Made by a program: the position numbers and the translations under genes
In this document: positions 21,930-33,900 of the stretch, in pieces
Layout: every line of letters starts with the position of its first letter
How positions within the stretch are numbered: the first letter of the stretch is position 1
NCBI RefSeq assembly: GCF_000002075.1
Contig: NW_004797401.1
Coordinates: forward strand, 91,639-155,638
Direction of reading: 5' to 3'
From: Aplysia californica
Taxonomy: Eukaryota > Mollusca > Gastropoda > Aplysiida > Aplysiidae
Length of the DNA: 64,000 nucleotides
Notes under the pieces: model-generated
Databases searched by the model: none
Seen by the model: only the letters and a program-made list of their open reading frames with translations
Told to the model about the DNA's origin: nothing

Positions 21930-24900
21930 TAACAATAATAACAATAGTAGTAGTAGTAATACTAATAATAATAATAATAATAATTATGGATTTCATTAAT
22001 ATTGCGCTTTTCAGTTTTTAGTACAAGTTTTACAGCACTGGCAACACAATAAAGTCATATAAGTACCGAACATTAGAGGTGTTATAGGAAAGTAACAAAG
22101 ACAAAAAAAGGAGAGATAAGGATGATAGCTGTGGGGTTTTTTTTAGTAATCATTTTACGGCACTTGCAACATAATCAGGTCATATAAGTGCTGAAGACTG
22201 CAGGCGTTACAAGAGAGTAAAAAACGTAAAAAGGAAGGATAGATAAGGATTATAGATGTTTAATAAGGAAGAAGGACCAAACCTATCAGAGCATCCACAA
22301 ACTACCAGCTCTACAGCTCTATCCAATACAAGTATAAAAGCTCTGAGCGCTTTACATCGATGACATGATTGCTGACAGTAAAACCTCACACACACACAAG
22401 ATAAAACGTTTCATATGCACAAGAAAACCAGTTCTACCACATAAGGAACAACTGTCACAGCTATACATTAATCGTATACACATAAACACACAAAGACAGT
22501 GGCGCCTAGTGGTTATGCTACCGGACTCGTAATCATGAGGTTGCGAGTTCGGGGGTTCAAGCCTCAGCTCGGTCCGACGTTTTGTCATTGGGAAAGGCAC
22601 TTTACACGAAATTCCCACTTGGCTCGGTCCTATCGGAGACGGACTGGACGTTAAACTAGGAGGTCCCGCCTCTTAAATAACCTAATAGTGTTGATAGAGG
22701 CGTTAAACCCATACCATTTCACCATTTTTTTTACACAAGGACAGCAGTGAAAACAAGACAAGAACAGTGAAAAAAAATTTCTCAGGCCTCCAGCTCGACA
22801 CTGGGACTTTGTTGTTGGCAATTTTCATGATGATTTTGCCATGGAACTAACATTATAGCAAAAAGTGAATACAGCGTTGATTTGTTACTAGCATCACATT
22901 TCACTTAGTCATATATTAGTCAGGTAATAAAAGTCTACTTTTCAGAATTTATAAAAATTTATTCACAAAATAATTTAATAAGTACAGTGTTGTCTCAAAA
23001 CCAGAAATTTCTACTTACAAAGCCAAAAATTCCTGGCAAATTTCAGCTCAAACTGTTGATGTTTGAGTCAAGACGAACAAATACATGTATATGTATATAA
23101 AAATATATAGTACGATTGATTCATAACGAGGTAAAAGAAGCATGAGCCATAGGCAGATTAATGTAATACAAAATGGACTGCCAATGCTGAAGTCTTACTA
23201 GCATCAGGCCATATTTAGCCCTCACTTTTCTCTGACCCAGGTATTACTGGAGCCTTACTTTCTCAGGCCCTGCCAATTCTGATTGTGCCTGAAATTTTTT
23301 GCAAACATAAAAAAATTCTATACAGCTTTTCTCTGAAGATTTAGAAGATAACCTGTAGAATGTTTTTCAGGGACAATTAATTGGCTAGAGCTGGATTACA
23401 GTAAAAGTGGGCAACAGAGTGTGAGGGGAAATAAACGCCACTGGGCCTGGGGGAACCAAAACTTGTGAGGGAAATATACATGAGTTGGGCTGTAATACCG
23501 GGTGATCGGGTCGGGTCAGGTCCGGTCGGGTCCATCGCCCGACTCATCGCCTGAAAACAAACACGTTTGTTTTTGAGGTGAAGAGTCAGGCACCATCGGC
23601 TTGTGCCACGATAGCTGCTTTGCGCCCTCAATCTGGCTAGCAAACCAACCTGACTTGACCCAATTCCCAAATGTATATATCTCTATACAATTTTTTTTCT
23701 ACTTTTTAAAAAAAGTCCAGAGAGACGCCATGCTGGAGAGAAGAAACGAAACAATCGTAACTTACATCCAGTCATCTCTGAGCTGACCAAACCTGGTCAC
23801 TCCTGTCTGCGCAGTGAAGACATCGATGTGAACATGAACGTCTGAAACATACAGTGGTATCAACTTGAGTCGGAGTAAAAAGGAGCACACGGCGATACAA
23901 TAACGGTCACTTAGTGCTGGGGAAAAACAGCAAGGCAGACAGAGAGACAAACGAAAACAGGAAAGTAAAGAAGTATGACCAAGATGCAGTGCCCTCCAAT
24001 CTATATATATATTCCACTTGTCGCTGTGGTAAGTGTCTACTGCTGATTAAAACTGATTACTACTAAAACAGACATTTGACGAGAAAAGCAAATATTTTCT
24101 GACTAAAACAGCTGCAAATGCACTCTTCCTATGCTATATTGAGGAGGGGAAAAGGCCTTCACTATTTGTTCCCTGTTGCATATAGGAGTGTATGCTGCAG
24201 GAGGGAGGCGCGAGTCAATAACCGTTACACAAGCCATGATTAGAGAGTATTCTACTCATATCATATGTCCTGAAGATGTGAAGTTTTACAAAAACATCCA
24301 CTTTCATACAAGTAACTTGCAAAATAACATACTTCTTAAATATTATTCTTTTCAACATAGCCTTTAAAAAAAATTTTCTAACTCATTCTAACTTTGAGTA
24401 AATTAAATGTTGTAATTCATTCGCAATCAGAGTAAAACATTATCTCTGAGTTATTTTCCTACATAAACTAGTGTTGTTCATTCAAAATTAGAGGAAAAGA
24501 AAATGTAGCAAATTCAAAATTAAGAATGAGGTAAACCTTTGTAGTTCACTTAAAATTACATAACAGAAAAATGTTATGGTAATTTCAAAACCAAGAATAA
24601 GACAAAATTGTGTAGTTCATCTAAAATTTCAAAAAAGAAAAAAATGTAATAATTCAAAATTGAGTGAAATAAAAGTTGTTTACTCTAAATTAGAGTACAG
24701 CAAAATCTTGCCGCCCATTTATTCAAAATTAGAGCTAAAGCAATATTCAGCAGTTCATTTCACAGTCACAGGAAAAACAACATTTGGCAGTTCATTTCAA
24801 TAAATCCGAGGCCAGCATTACCTGAGTTGTTCTCCTCCAGCTGATGCAGCAGTCTGAGCGCTGCGCCCCCCGGGTAGTTGTAGTGAGCTATGTAGAGGAA

Positions 24901-27900
24901 GCCTGTGGTCAGCAGCACGTTGCCTAGCAGCAGGCTGGAGGAGCCTAAGGCGAGGAATCGTCGAGACAGAGACTTCTCTTTGTTCCGCCATCTGAAACAC
25001 ACCATACTCGTTTTAAGTTTGAAAGGATAAATCAGATTTCACTCAATTTTTGCTTGGTTACTAAGCGTTTTATGGCACTGGCAACACAATTAGGTGGTAA
25101 AAGATTAGAGGTGTTACAAGAGAGAAACAAACAACAAAAAGAGGGAGAGATAAGGTCGATAGACGTTCGTTGGCAAAGAAAAATCAAACCACACCAGGGA
25201 ACCCATGTACTACCCACAATTCACTCGCTACTGTTCAAACAGTCAAAAGAAACACCCACGCGCACACACTTGTTCTCTCACTCACTCCCCCCCCCCCCCC
25301 CCCCCCACGTCTCTTCACATCACAACTATCAGAGTTGTCCCATGAAAAATGAGGTAATGTGATTTATTCAACTTTATGAGATAAGAAATTCCCTAAATGC
25401 TTTTGATTAGATTGCACACAAACTGCTATTAACATATCTCAATAAACTTGCCTGCCCAAATGAAAAAAATAATTATAAAAGGGGTAGCAAGAAAACGAGT
25501 TAAATTCCCGGAAAAACAGATCTATGACACAACTATAAAGTTTTCGTGATCATGTCAAGTCCTCTCCTGTATGATTTGAGTAACGCTGTATGACATAAAA
25601 ACAAGGAAAACACCTCAATCTGAACCACATTCAGTAACTCAAGCTTCGTCCTGACAAACAGCGAGTAATTAACAATAAAAATCTACAACTCATCATTGCG
25701 CTAGCAAAATGGCACATCTCATTTTTTATACTTTTGAGACAAATGGGGAAAAAGCTGTTCAACTAGACCATTTATCACCTTATCTAATAAGGTAAAAACT
25801 TGTTACGCACTTTTCTTTTGTGACAGCCAGCGCATTTTTGTTTTAAGTTTACCAAAAGAAAAATGCAGTACCACCAAACAAAATGAAAGGCTAGCTGCAT
25901 TTTGGCACAACTCTGAGTCATGCCATTTTGCTAACACAGTGATGAAATGTTCTCTGGAGATTCACTAGTCAGTACGGGAAGCACTCACAGCGTAGCCAGA
26001 GCACAGGCTGCAACAGTGTTGAGCACAGGGAAGGTGTAGAGGATGAAGCGCAGCTCCTTGTGAGGCAAGAACGAGAAGAGCAGGATATAGCCAAGGGCTG
26101 GCCACAGCAAGACCGTCACTTGGCGGGTGAGGTAGACTCCGACGGGGATGAGGATCACTGTGGCCGACAGGGCTCGCGGCAGTACCGAGTAGAAGTACCA
26201 CAGGAACGGCGATGTCTTTGAATGGTTAAGGGGTTTGGAATTTTTAAGTAATTCTGAACACTGACAGCCATGTTACCAATTTGCAAGATAGAGTTTCTTT
26301 AGTAATGTTAAACACTGACAGCCATGCTACCAATTTCTAAGACAGAGTTCTTTAGTTTTTTTATTAAGGCTAAATACTGACAGCCAAGTTACCAATTTCC
26401 AAGACGGAGTTCTTTGGTAATGCTTAATACTGACAACCATGTTACCAATTTCCAAAGTGGAGTTCTCTAGTAATGCCGGACACCAGCAGCCATGCTATAA
26501 AAATCTAAAACATTCCGACAAGGTAACTTAGCCAGTTCAAACTCCACTGAGAGATAAGCAAAACAGCCTGAGTATAGGCCGGCCTCTGGCATTTCAATAT
26601 AGCGGAAAAAGCAGACAGTTAAACCTGTGAGGGAAATATACATGAGTTGGGCTGTAATACCGGGTGATCGGGTCGGGTCAGGTACGGTCGGGTCCATCGC
26701 CCGACTCATCGCCTGAAAACAAACACGTTTGTTTTTTAGGTGAAGAGTCAGGCACCATCGGCTTGTGCCACGATAGCTGCTTTGCGCCTTCAATCTGGCT
26801 AAAGAGTGATACTACAATTTGCATATAATTTTGTACAAACTTTCTTTAGCAAAACAATACCCAAATCTCCCTAGGATAAGCTTAGGAATGCAGAAAGACA
26901 ACATTAGCACACTGATGGCTGGGAGAAAGACTCCAACAAACACTAGAGTGCAAAATGGCATTTGTCGAGACTGGCATTCAGCCATTGATATTTTATACAC
27001 GCTTTCTACTGCAAAACACATAAACAAATCTCACTAAGCTAGACTATACTATGCTTAGGAATTAATAACCAGTCATAAAGAATTCAATAATTGAGAAAAA
27101 CACTTTATGGTACCCGTATCTCAGTTTTTACACATTGTGGTAAGAAAGACAACATACATAACATAATTTCTTGTCAGTTGTGCATATTCTTTAATTAACA
27201 AACACTATGCAAGTCTCACTGAGACAGGCTTAGGAATGCAAAAAGACAACATTTACATAATATATTCAAAGAAAAAAGCACCACAGAAGACCCTAAACTA
27301 AAGAGAACCAACAGAAAAGGATACACCCCAGTCAGAGCTCTTGTTCAGCACAACATTAAACCACATGACTTCCCCCTCCGGCCACAGCCAGCGCTGCCAG
27401 AAAAACGAGTCCACCAGAACGGTCAAGCCTGCCACGGGATGAAGAAAGAAAAAAATCAAATAACAATATATTTCAATATGAAATAAAACACAGCAGAGAC
27501 AAGAACTGAATTTAACATACTATTTAAGCCAACCTGATGTTTTTTTGTGAAACACAGTTGAACCTGCTGTAAAGGTCACCAGCATAAAACAATTACCCGT
27601 ACAAACAGCCACTTCCCATTTCCCACCCCGCATTATTTTACGTTTCCCACCCCGCATTATTTTACGTTTCAATGACACGGAGTAAGATGTCCAACTGTCT
27701 CTAATGTAGGGCTTGAAATAGACCGCAGCACCGCGGCAATTTGCCTTGGTGCCTTTGCAATTCGCCGCAATGCCCTTAAAATCAAAGGGTTAACCGCGGC
27801 AATTTTTGCAGTGCCCTTGTTTTTTTGTTTTTTTTAAATGTACCACCTTGAAAATAAATCAATATTTGTCCTGTGCTGTCATTTTTGGAAGAAAAAAAAG

Positions 27901-30900
27901 AAAAGAAAGTTATACAAGCGTCTTGTCGGGTTCGCCACCGTGGCAGGTTCAGTGAACCTTAGCCACAAGATACGACATCGTGTGAGCACCGGTTGTTGGG
28001 GTCACCAAAGTTCATTCAAAGTCTGAACGTCGCGAAGTATGGGACTCCGGAATGGAGTTAAGAGACACTCGTGGAAGAGAGAGAGAGAGAGAGAGGGGGG
28101 GGGGGGGGTATGAACACATCCCGTTAGATTTGTCTGAAATCTCATCAAAGCTTCAGTCAGACACTGCTCAGCTTGACCATTGTGTCCATTTTGTCATGGC
28201 AAGTGCAAACACTCACATTAACCAAACCTCAGCAGTGTCCGAAAAAAGATCTGGATGGAAAGAAGACTGCAGATGTGAAAGAAAGTGCAAGTGTGATGAT
28301 TACAAACATGAAAGATGTGTTGGATAAGCTTGTGCTGTGCTTGGAAGAAAGATTTTCTGGCACATCAGAAGATAAAGTTTTGGGAGTGCAGGGATATTTG
28401 ACAGGACAAATGTGCCTGAAACTGACAAAATGGATGAGTTGAAAGAATATGGTGAGACACAGATGGATGACTTGATAGCTCATTATGAGACTGTGCTTCA
28501 ACACCAAGGATGCTCAACACTGAAAATAAAGAAAGAGTGGCTCATGATTCTCTCCAAAAGTCAGGGCTTATTACCTCTGAGTGAGAACAAGACAAGTTCA
28601 GTCTTGAAAATAGCAAGGAAATTTCCCAATCTGCTTCATTTGGCTCATATATATAATCCCTGTTTTCTTTGAAGAGGCGCATCCTTGGTGACTGACAGCA
28701 TTTGCTTTCCAGAAATATGCTTGAAAAGATCATGCCTATATGTCCCAAAGGTCCTGAGATCAAAGAATTCAACCCTGAACCCTGCATTGCCAAGTGGCAA
28801 GAGATGTGTCTCACAAATAGACGTCCTGATAATACAGCACTATTCCCTGAAATCATCTTCTCTGGTGATACTTTTTAAACAAACTTGTGTTTTCCCATAA
28901 GGGACAAACAGTAAGCCAGTCTTTTTCTATATTGTGTGTGCCAACATATTTTCAATATTCTGATCATCTAGTGATTTACTTAGTTCTCATTCATGATTTT
29001 ACAAATTTTCCAATAACTCCATACTTTTGTTGAGAGCAAGAATAAATTGTATTGGTGTTATAAACGTTGTGATGCACGATCCAGTATTACCAACTTTAAT
29101 CAACAAAATGATCACCTATAATTATTGCCTTGGTGCCCTGGCAAATTGCCTCGGTTCCCCCTGATTTTTAGGCCCCACCAAGGCAATTTTTGCCTGCCCT
29201 CCTGAACACCTAATTCAAGCCCTGCTAATGACCACTTTTCTCCTCGACAACGGGTGACTGTCTTAGATAATTTCAACTATTAAAATTTCAATCTTCTGAC
29301 ATGAAAAAACTTTATACAATCAGCTAAAGCACTATAAAATTCTGTGGTAAACTAACATTCCACAATATTTTCCTATTCAATACCAATGTATCTCCCATAT
29401 GATTCATGGTGATACTATACATACTCGGCAACTGGAGCTCATAAAATCTGAAGTTGGAATCAGTTACAAAATATGGAAATTCGACAAGAATTGAAAACCC
29501 TTCACAACTAATGAGACCAGAATTTCACTTAACACCTCGACTGTTCACAACTGAAACAACTACTAAACAATAATAAACAGAAAAAAAAAAAAACTTACCT
29601 AGCCAAAAGCATCCGGCCAACATAGTCGTTTTAAGAAACCTGGGAAACTTCAGTCTCCCAACAGCCAGTTCTTGCAGCAGAATGGGCCCCAAAAACATGA
29701 CAAGCTCAAAGCGGAAGAGGACAACCGCTGCCCCGGACAGCCAGATGAACAGCTTGTGTTTCTGGTGCAACCAGCTGGTCAGAGCCAACAGAACTGAAAA
29801 AGGACATCAGTGGCAATAAGAACAAATTCAGTTTCATTTTCAGTTAAATCAATAGACATAATACTGTGGAGTCCAACAATTTATATACGATGGTTTAGTA
29901 GAGGTTTTACGGCGCTCGCAACTGCATAAGGTCATATGAGCACCAGAAGATTAGAGGTGTTACAAGAGAGCAACAAACATAAAAAAGAAGGAGGGGAGAT
30001 AAGGACGACAGATGTTTGATAGGAAAGAAGGAGCAAACCACACCAGAGCACCCGCCAACCACCTACCAATTTATATACAAACTGCTATTACAAAACAAAT
30101 CACAAAATTAAGAGGTCACAGCCAAACGTATGAAAAGCTCACTGGGTTGTGGGAAGAAAGAAAAATTTATTATTTTTTTAAAAAGGGATGGGGGGGGGGG
30201 GAATCACAAACTGGATTTTAAAAATTTTTAGCTAACTGAAATCTAAAATAGCTTTCAGCGTAACAGTGTTGGAGTTGCGTATGGTTACAAAATAGTTTTA
30301 AAGAAAAATAATCCTACAAATATGGTTTTAATACAGTCTCTATCTCAGTGGAAAAGCTGTGATGGCAGCAGTGCCCTTTTAACACTTCATTACATCGTGA
30401 AATGTCAGCAAACAGCCAAAATAAAAAAGCAAATTCACTGAACAGATAAGTTGGTACAATTACTAAAAATGAATTAATCACAATAACAAAAAGCTACTGA
30501 TAATGGAAGCCAAACAATTTTTGCCACTGTAGAGAAAAACTTTGTGTATATATATATATATATATATATATGGATACATTCTCCTGACAAATCTTTTCTT
30601 TATTCTAACAACATACCACTTCAAATAGTGGTTGCACATACATTTGAAACAACAAGAAAATAAACACAACAGGAAAGGATACACTTCATACAAGCACTAA
30701 ACACAGACATTCTCAAAACAAAAAAAACTCATAAAAGCAGCAATCTTACCCATACTGAGAGCAAAGATGTTAGGCAGCGGCCTTGACATGTAGAACATAA
30801 AGTGGAACTGGGTCATGGTAATCAGGATCAGCCATCTTTTCACATTTTTCCCGAAGCCAGATTCAATCGCATTGCAGAAAAGGAAGAATGACAGAGAAGT

Positions 30901-33900
30901 GGCTTGGCCAAGAACTGCTCGGGCTTGAAAAAGAAACAAGACAAAGGATTATAACGGAATGTCAGATTATGGTATCAGCAATTATCCACTTCGACTGTCA
31001 TTGTTGTGTTCTTTAATTCTTCAAGATCATTTACTCTTTTTAATGGTATTTTGATTTTGGATAAAACCACATCTTGATAAAGAAGAATACTAACATCATG
31101 TTGGTTTTTTTTAATCTTGGGAAAGAACCCACCAAAGAAAATAAAAAAACCAATAGAGCAGCGTAGAAATAAGATCTACAAGTATCTGCTGCTATTATCG
31201 TTATTCTCATATTACATCCTCGTTGTTTCACCCATTTCATAAATTTCTAAAAGTCTTGGCAAAACAGGATATCAAAATACAATAATCAATAATACCAAGC
31301 ACATAAAAATTCATTGCTTAAAGTTAACGAAACAATCATGAGGTGTCTGTACATTACAATAATAATATGATGCCTTTCAAATACCCCCCCCCCCCTGCAA
31401 ATTCCCCAAACTATTGACTATTGTATCACAAAATGATGACAAATTTATTTAATTCTTTTAAAACTTATTTTACTTATAATTTCCTTTTTTTAAAGTCAAT
31501 TTAGCTACTTTTAAAAATTATCTTTTGTTTTTATTTTCATATTTGTTAAAAATATTTTTATTGTTTAAGTTATTTAGATTTAATTATTATTCTTACTTTT
31601 CATTTTTTGGAAGTTTTTTGTTTGTGTTGTTGTTTTTTTATGGGGGGGGGGGGGGGTTGGTGGGGGGGCTATCAAACATAAAAGCACCACCCTTCTTTAC
31701 CTTCATTTAACCAATTACAGACTATATTTCTACTTGTCCTAAACCAATAATGTGTACCATACTTACTAATATACTGTTGAACAAGTTTGTTTCCTCCTGT
31801 AATGTTGTTCAGCAGAACAAAAGGGGAAGAAACCGCAGCAATACACAAGGGTCCTATGAAGCTCCGTGGAACAACGCCCGGGAATTCTAAGTGATCATAC
31901 TGCAGAAAAATACAAACGAGCTACAATCATGTCATGTAACGTCATGGATGACATGTGCGATGTGAAATGTTTTTTGTTAGCTTCCTGCATAAACACACCT
32001 TTTTTATGCACACAGCTGTCTCCACTTATGATCCAAGTGTATGGGAGCAAGGAAAATACGGGATCGTGGGCAAATGGGACCTACCTTATACGGGGTGCCC
32101 ACTACGGATGGGATCGGCCGATTGGGCCGATCGCCCGACTCGATCGCCTCAAAAACAAACGTGTTTGTTTTCAGTTTCAGGCGATGGAGTCGGGCGATCG
32201 GCCGATCCAGCTGTAGTGGGCACCCCGTAGAAGCCGAACCATCAAGGGAAAGAATCCACTGTGACTCATGGTCAGACCCAAACTGGTAGAATGATCTTCC
32301 CTTACAAAATGAACTGGGTAAAAGGAGGTCTTTTCAGAGGTTTTTATTTGGGAGTGTATACAGATCCGGTAACCGGGAACAAAGTCACAAAGTATACAGA
32401 CCCGGTAGGGGAACTTTTTTGTGATTTCGGAAAGTAATTGAAAGTTTCAGCGCCCTCTTGGCTCAGGGTAGACCTAGGTTCTTCTAGATCTATGGCCTAG
32501 GTCTAGATCTAGACAGACAGACATAAATCGTTGATCTAGTTTCGAGGCTAGCCTAGATCTAGATCTTAATGAAGATTGCGGATGTCTTTTCGATGAACAA
32601 TCGTTTTTCCTCCGTTTTGGAGTTGGAGGAATCACAATTTGAAGAAAAGAAAAATGCATAATTTCAATCGAGCAGTGACCCTTTTTATTTCTCTGCCTCT
32701 CTCTCTCTCCTCTGTGTATCACTCGCCTTCTCTTTTGCTTTGTTTGCCTCTGTCTTTCTCTCTCCCCACCTATTTCCCACCCTATATTTTTCTCGTTCCC
32801 TCCTGCCAACTGGGGCATGTCATACATTTTGCTAGCACTTCTCTCTCTCTGTCTCTCTCTCTCTCTCTGTCTCTCTCTCTCTCACACACACACACACAAA
32901 AACACACTACCGGGTCTGGGTGCTGAAACTTTCCGAAATCACAAAAGAGTTCCCCTACCGGGTCTGTATACTTCGTGACTTCGTTCCCTGTTACCGGGTC
33001 TGTACAATAATAATAATAAATAGCATTTGTATAGCGCATACCCCCGCGCAACAGCAGGCTCTGTGCGCTTTACACTATATTATTACCCCAGCAAACCATA
33101 GAACACTTCGAAACATTCTCAGCTTCCCGGGAAGCATACAGTGCAAGCAGCTGATTAAGCGCTCAAACACTAACAAACTGACAAGATCTTTCGCTGTCTT
33201 TTGCCGGGTACCCATTCCCACCTGAGTGAAGTGAGGAAAATTCGTGTAAAGTGCCTTTCCCAAGGACACAACGTCGGGCCCCTGACTGGATTCGAACCCA
33301 TGACCTTACGGTTGCGAGTCCGAGAGCCTAACCACTAGGCCACCGACGCTTCGTTTTATTATTTATTTGGGGGGGGTTGTTTGTTTTGTTTTTTTTGTTT
33401 ACTGGTCTTTTAATTGTTAGGCATAAAACCATTTTTTTTATTGTACCAAGTGGGAACCAGTTGGTTTCAGACTATGCACCCCCCCCCCCCCCCCCCCCCC
33501 CCAGGATCTCCTTTGTGTGCGACAGCGGAGCGCCTCACCACTACACCACAGACACTGGTAGCATCACAGCGGCAGTCTTCAACCATACCCCCACCACTTA
33601 GCAGCTACCCTCAGACGAGAAGAGCTGCTCGACATATCCATACGGGTGTTCGAGAATACAGTGGTGCCAATACAAAAAGTGTAGCGGTTCGGATTCAGTC
33701 CTCATACTGTTGTGGGATGGCACATTTGCTTGAGCAGTCCATGAATTTGAGTTTTCCGAATTCCATTTATCTATTGTTCAACTGTATATAGATCTAGATC
33801 TAGAACTATAATCCTGTTTCATCATAAAGAACAACCATGAACCATGTCTGTCTTGTATTTTATGAGAAAGCAGACGATGCTCAAACCAATGACTCAATCA

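Larger units (their letters stand above)
27707..29224 (+). mobile_element. hAT-like DNA transposon remnant
   Basis: Ends tagggcttgaaatag and ctaattcaagccctg form terminal inverted repeats. ctaatg flanks both sides (27,701-27,706 and 29,225-29,230), perhaps the rest of an 8-bp duplication. Both ends carry caaggcaatttgcc-type subterminal motifs. The interior holds the decayed transposase fragment described next. It sits inside a Tigger-like MITE in ALG12 intron 4. Confidence 0.72.
27555..29279. mobile_element. Tigger-like MITE split by a hAT insertion
   Basis: Left end cagttgaacctgctgtaaag and right end gtcttagataatttcaact are inverted partners. Without the 27,707-29,224 insert the element is about 207 bp, like its relatives at 8,522 and 49,394. 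A 27-bp internal duplication (gtttcccaccccgcattatt, twice) lies at about 27,614-27,670. Confidence 0.7.

Noticed and set aside
21667-22021. Ile-rich ORFs on both strands
   Set aside because: Translations of the ATT/AAT microsatellite.
26467-26793. Open frame shared with 23,377-23,670
   Set aside because: Both come from the palindromic MITE family, not from a gene pair.
27301-27330. Alternative ALG12 exon 5 donor three bases earlier (gtgtat)
   Set aside because: It would leave phase 1 and break the frame into [10 protein letters not shown] of exon 6; the later gtatcc donor keeps it.
32639-33051. Ser/Leu-rich and Glu/Arg-rich ORFs
   Set aside because: Produced by the (CT)n(CA)n microsatellite within the TIR element.
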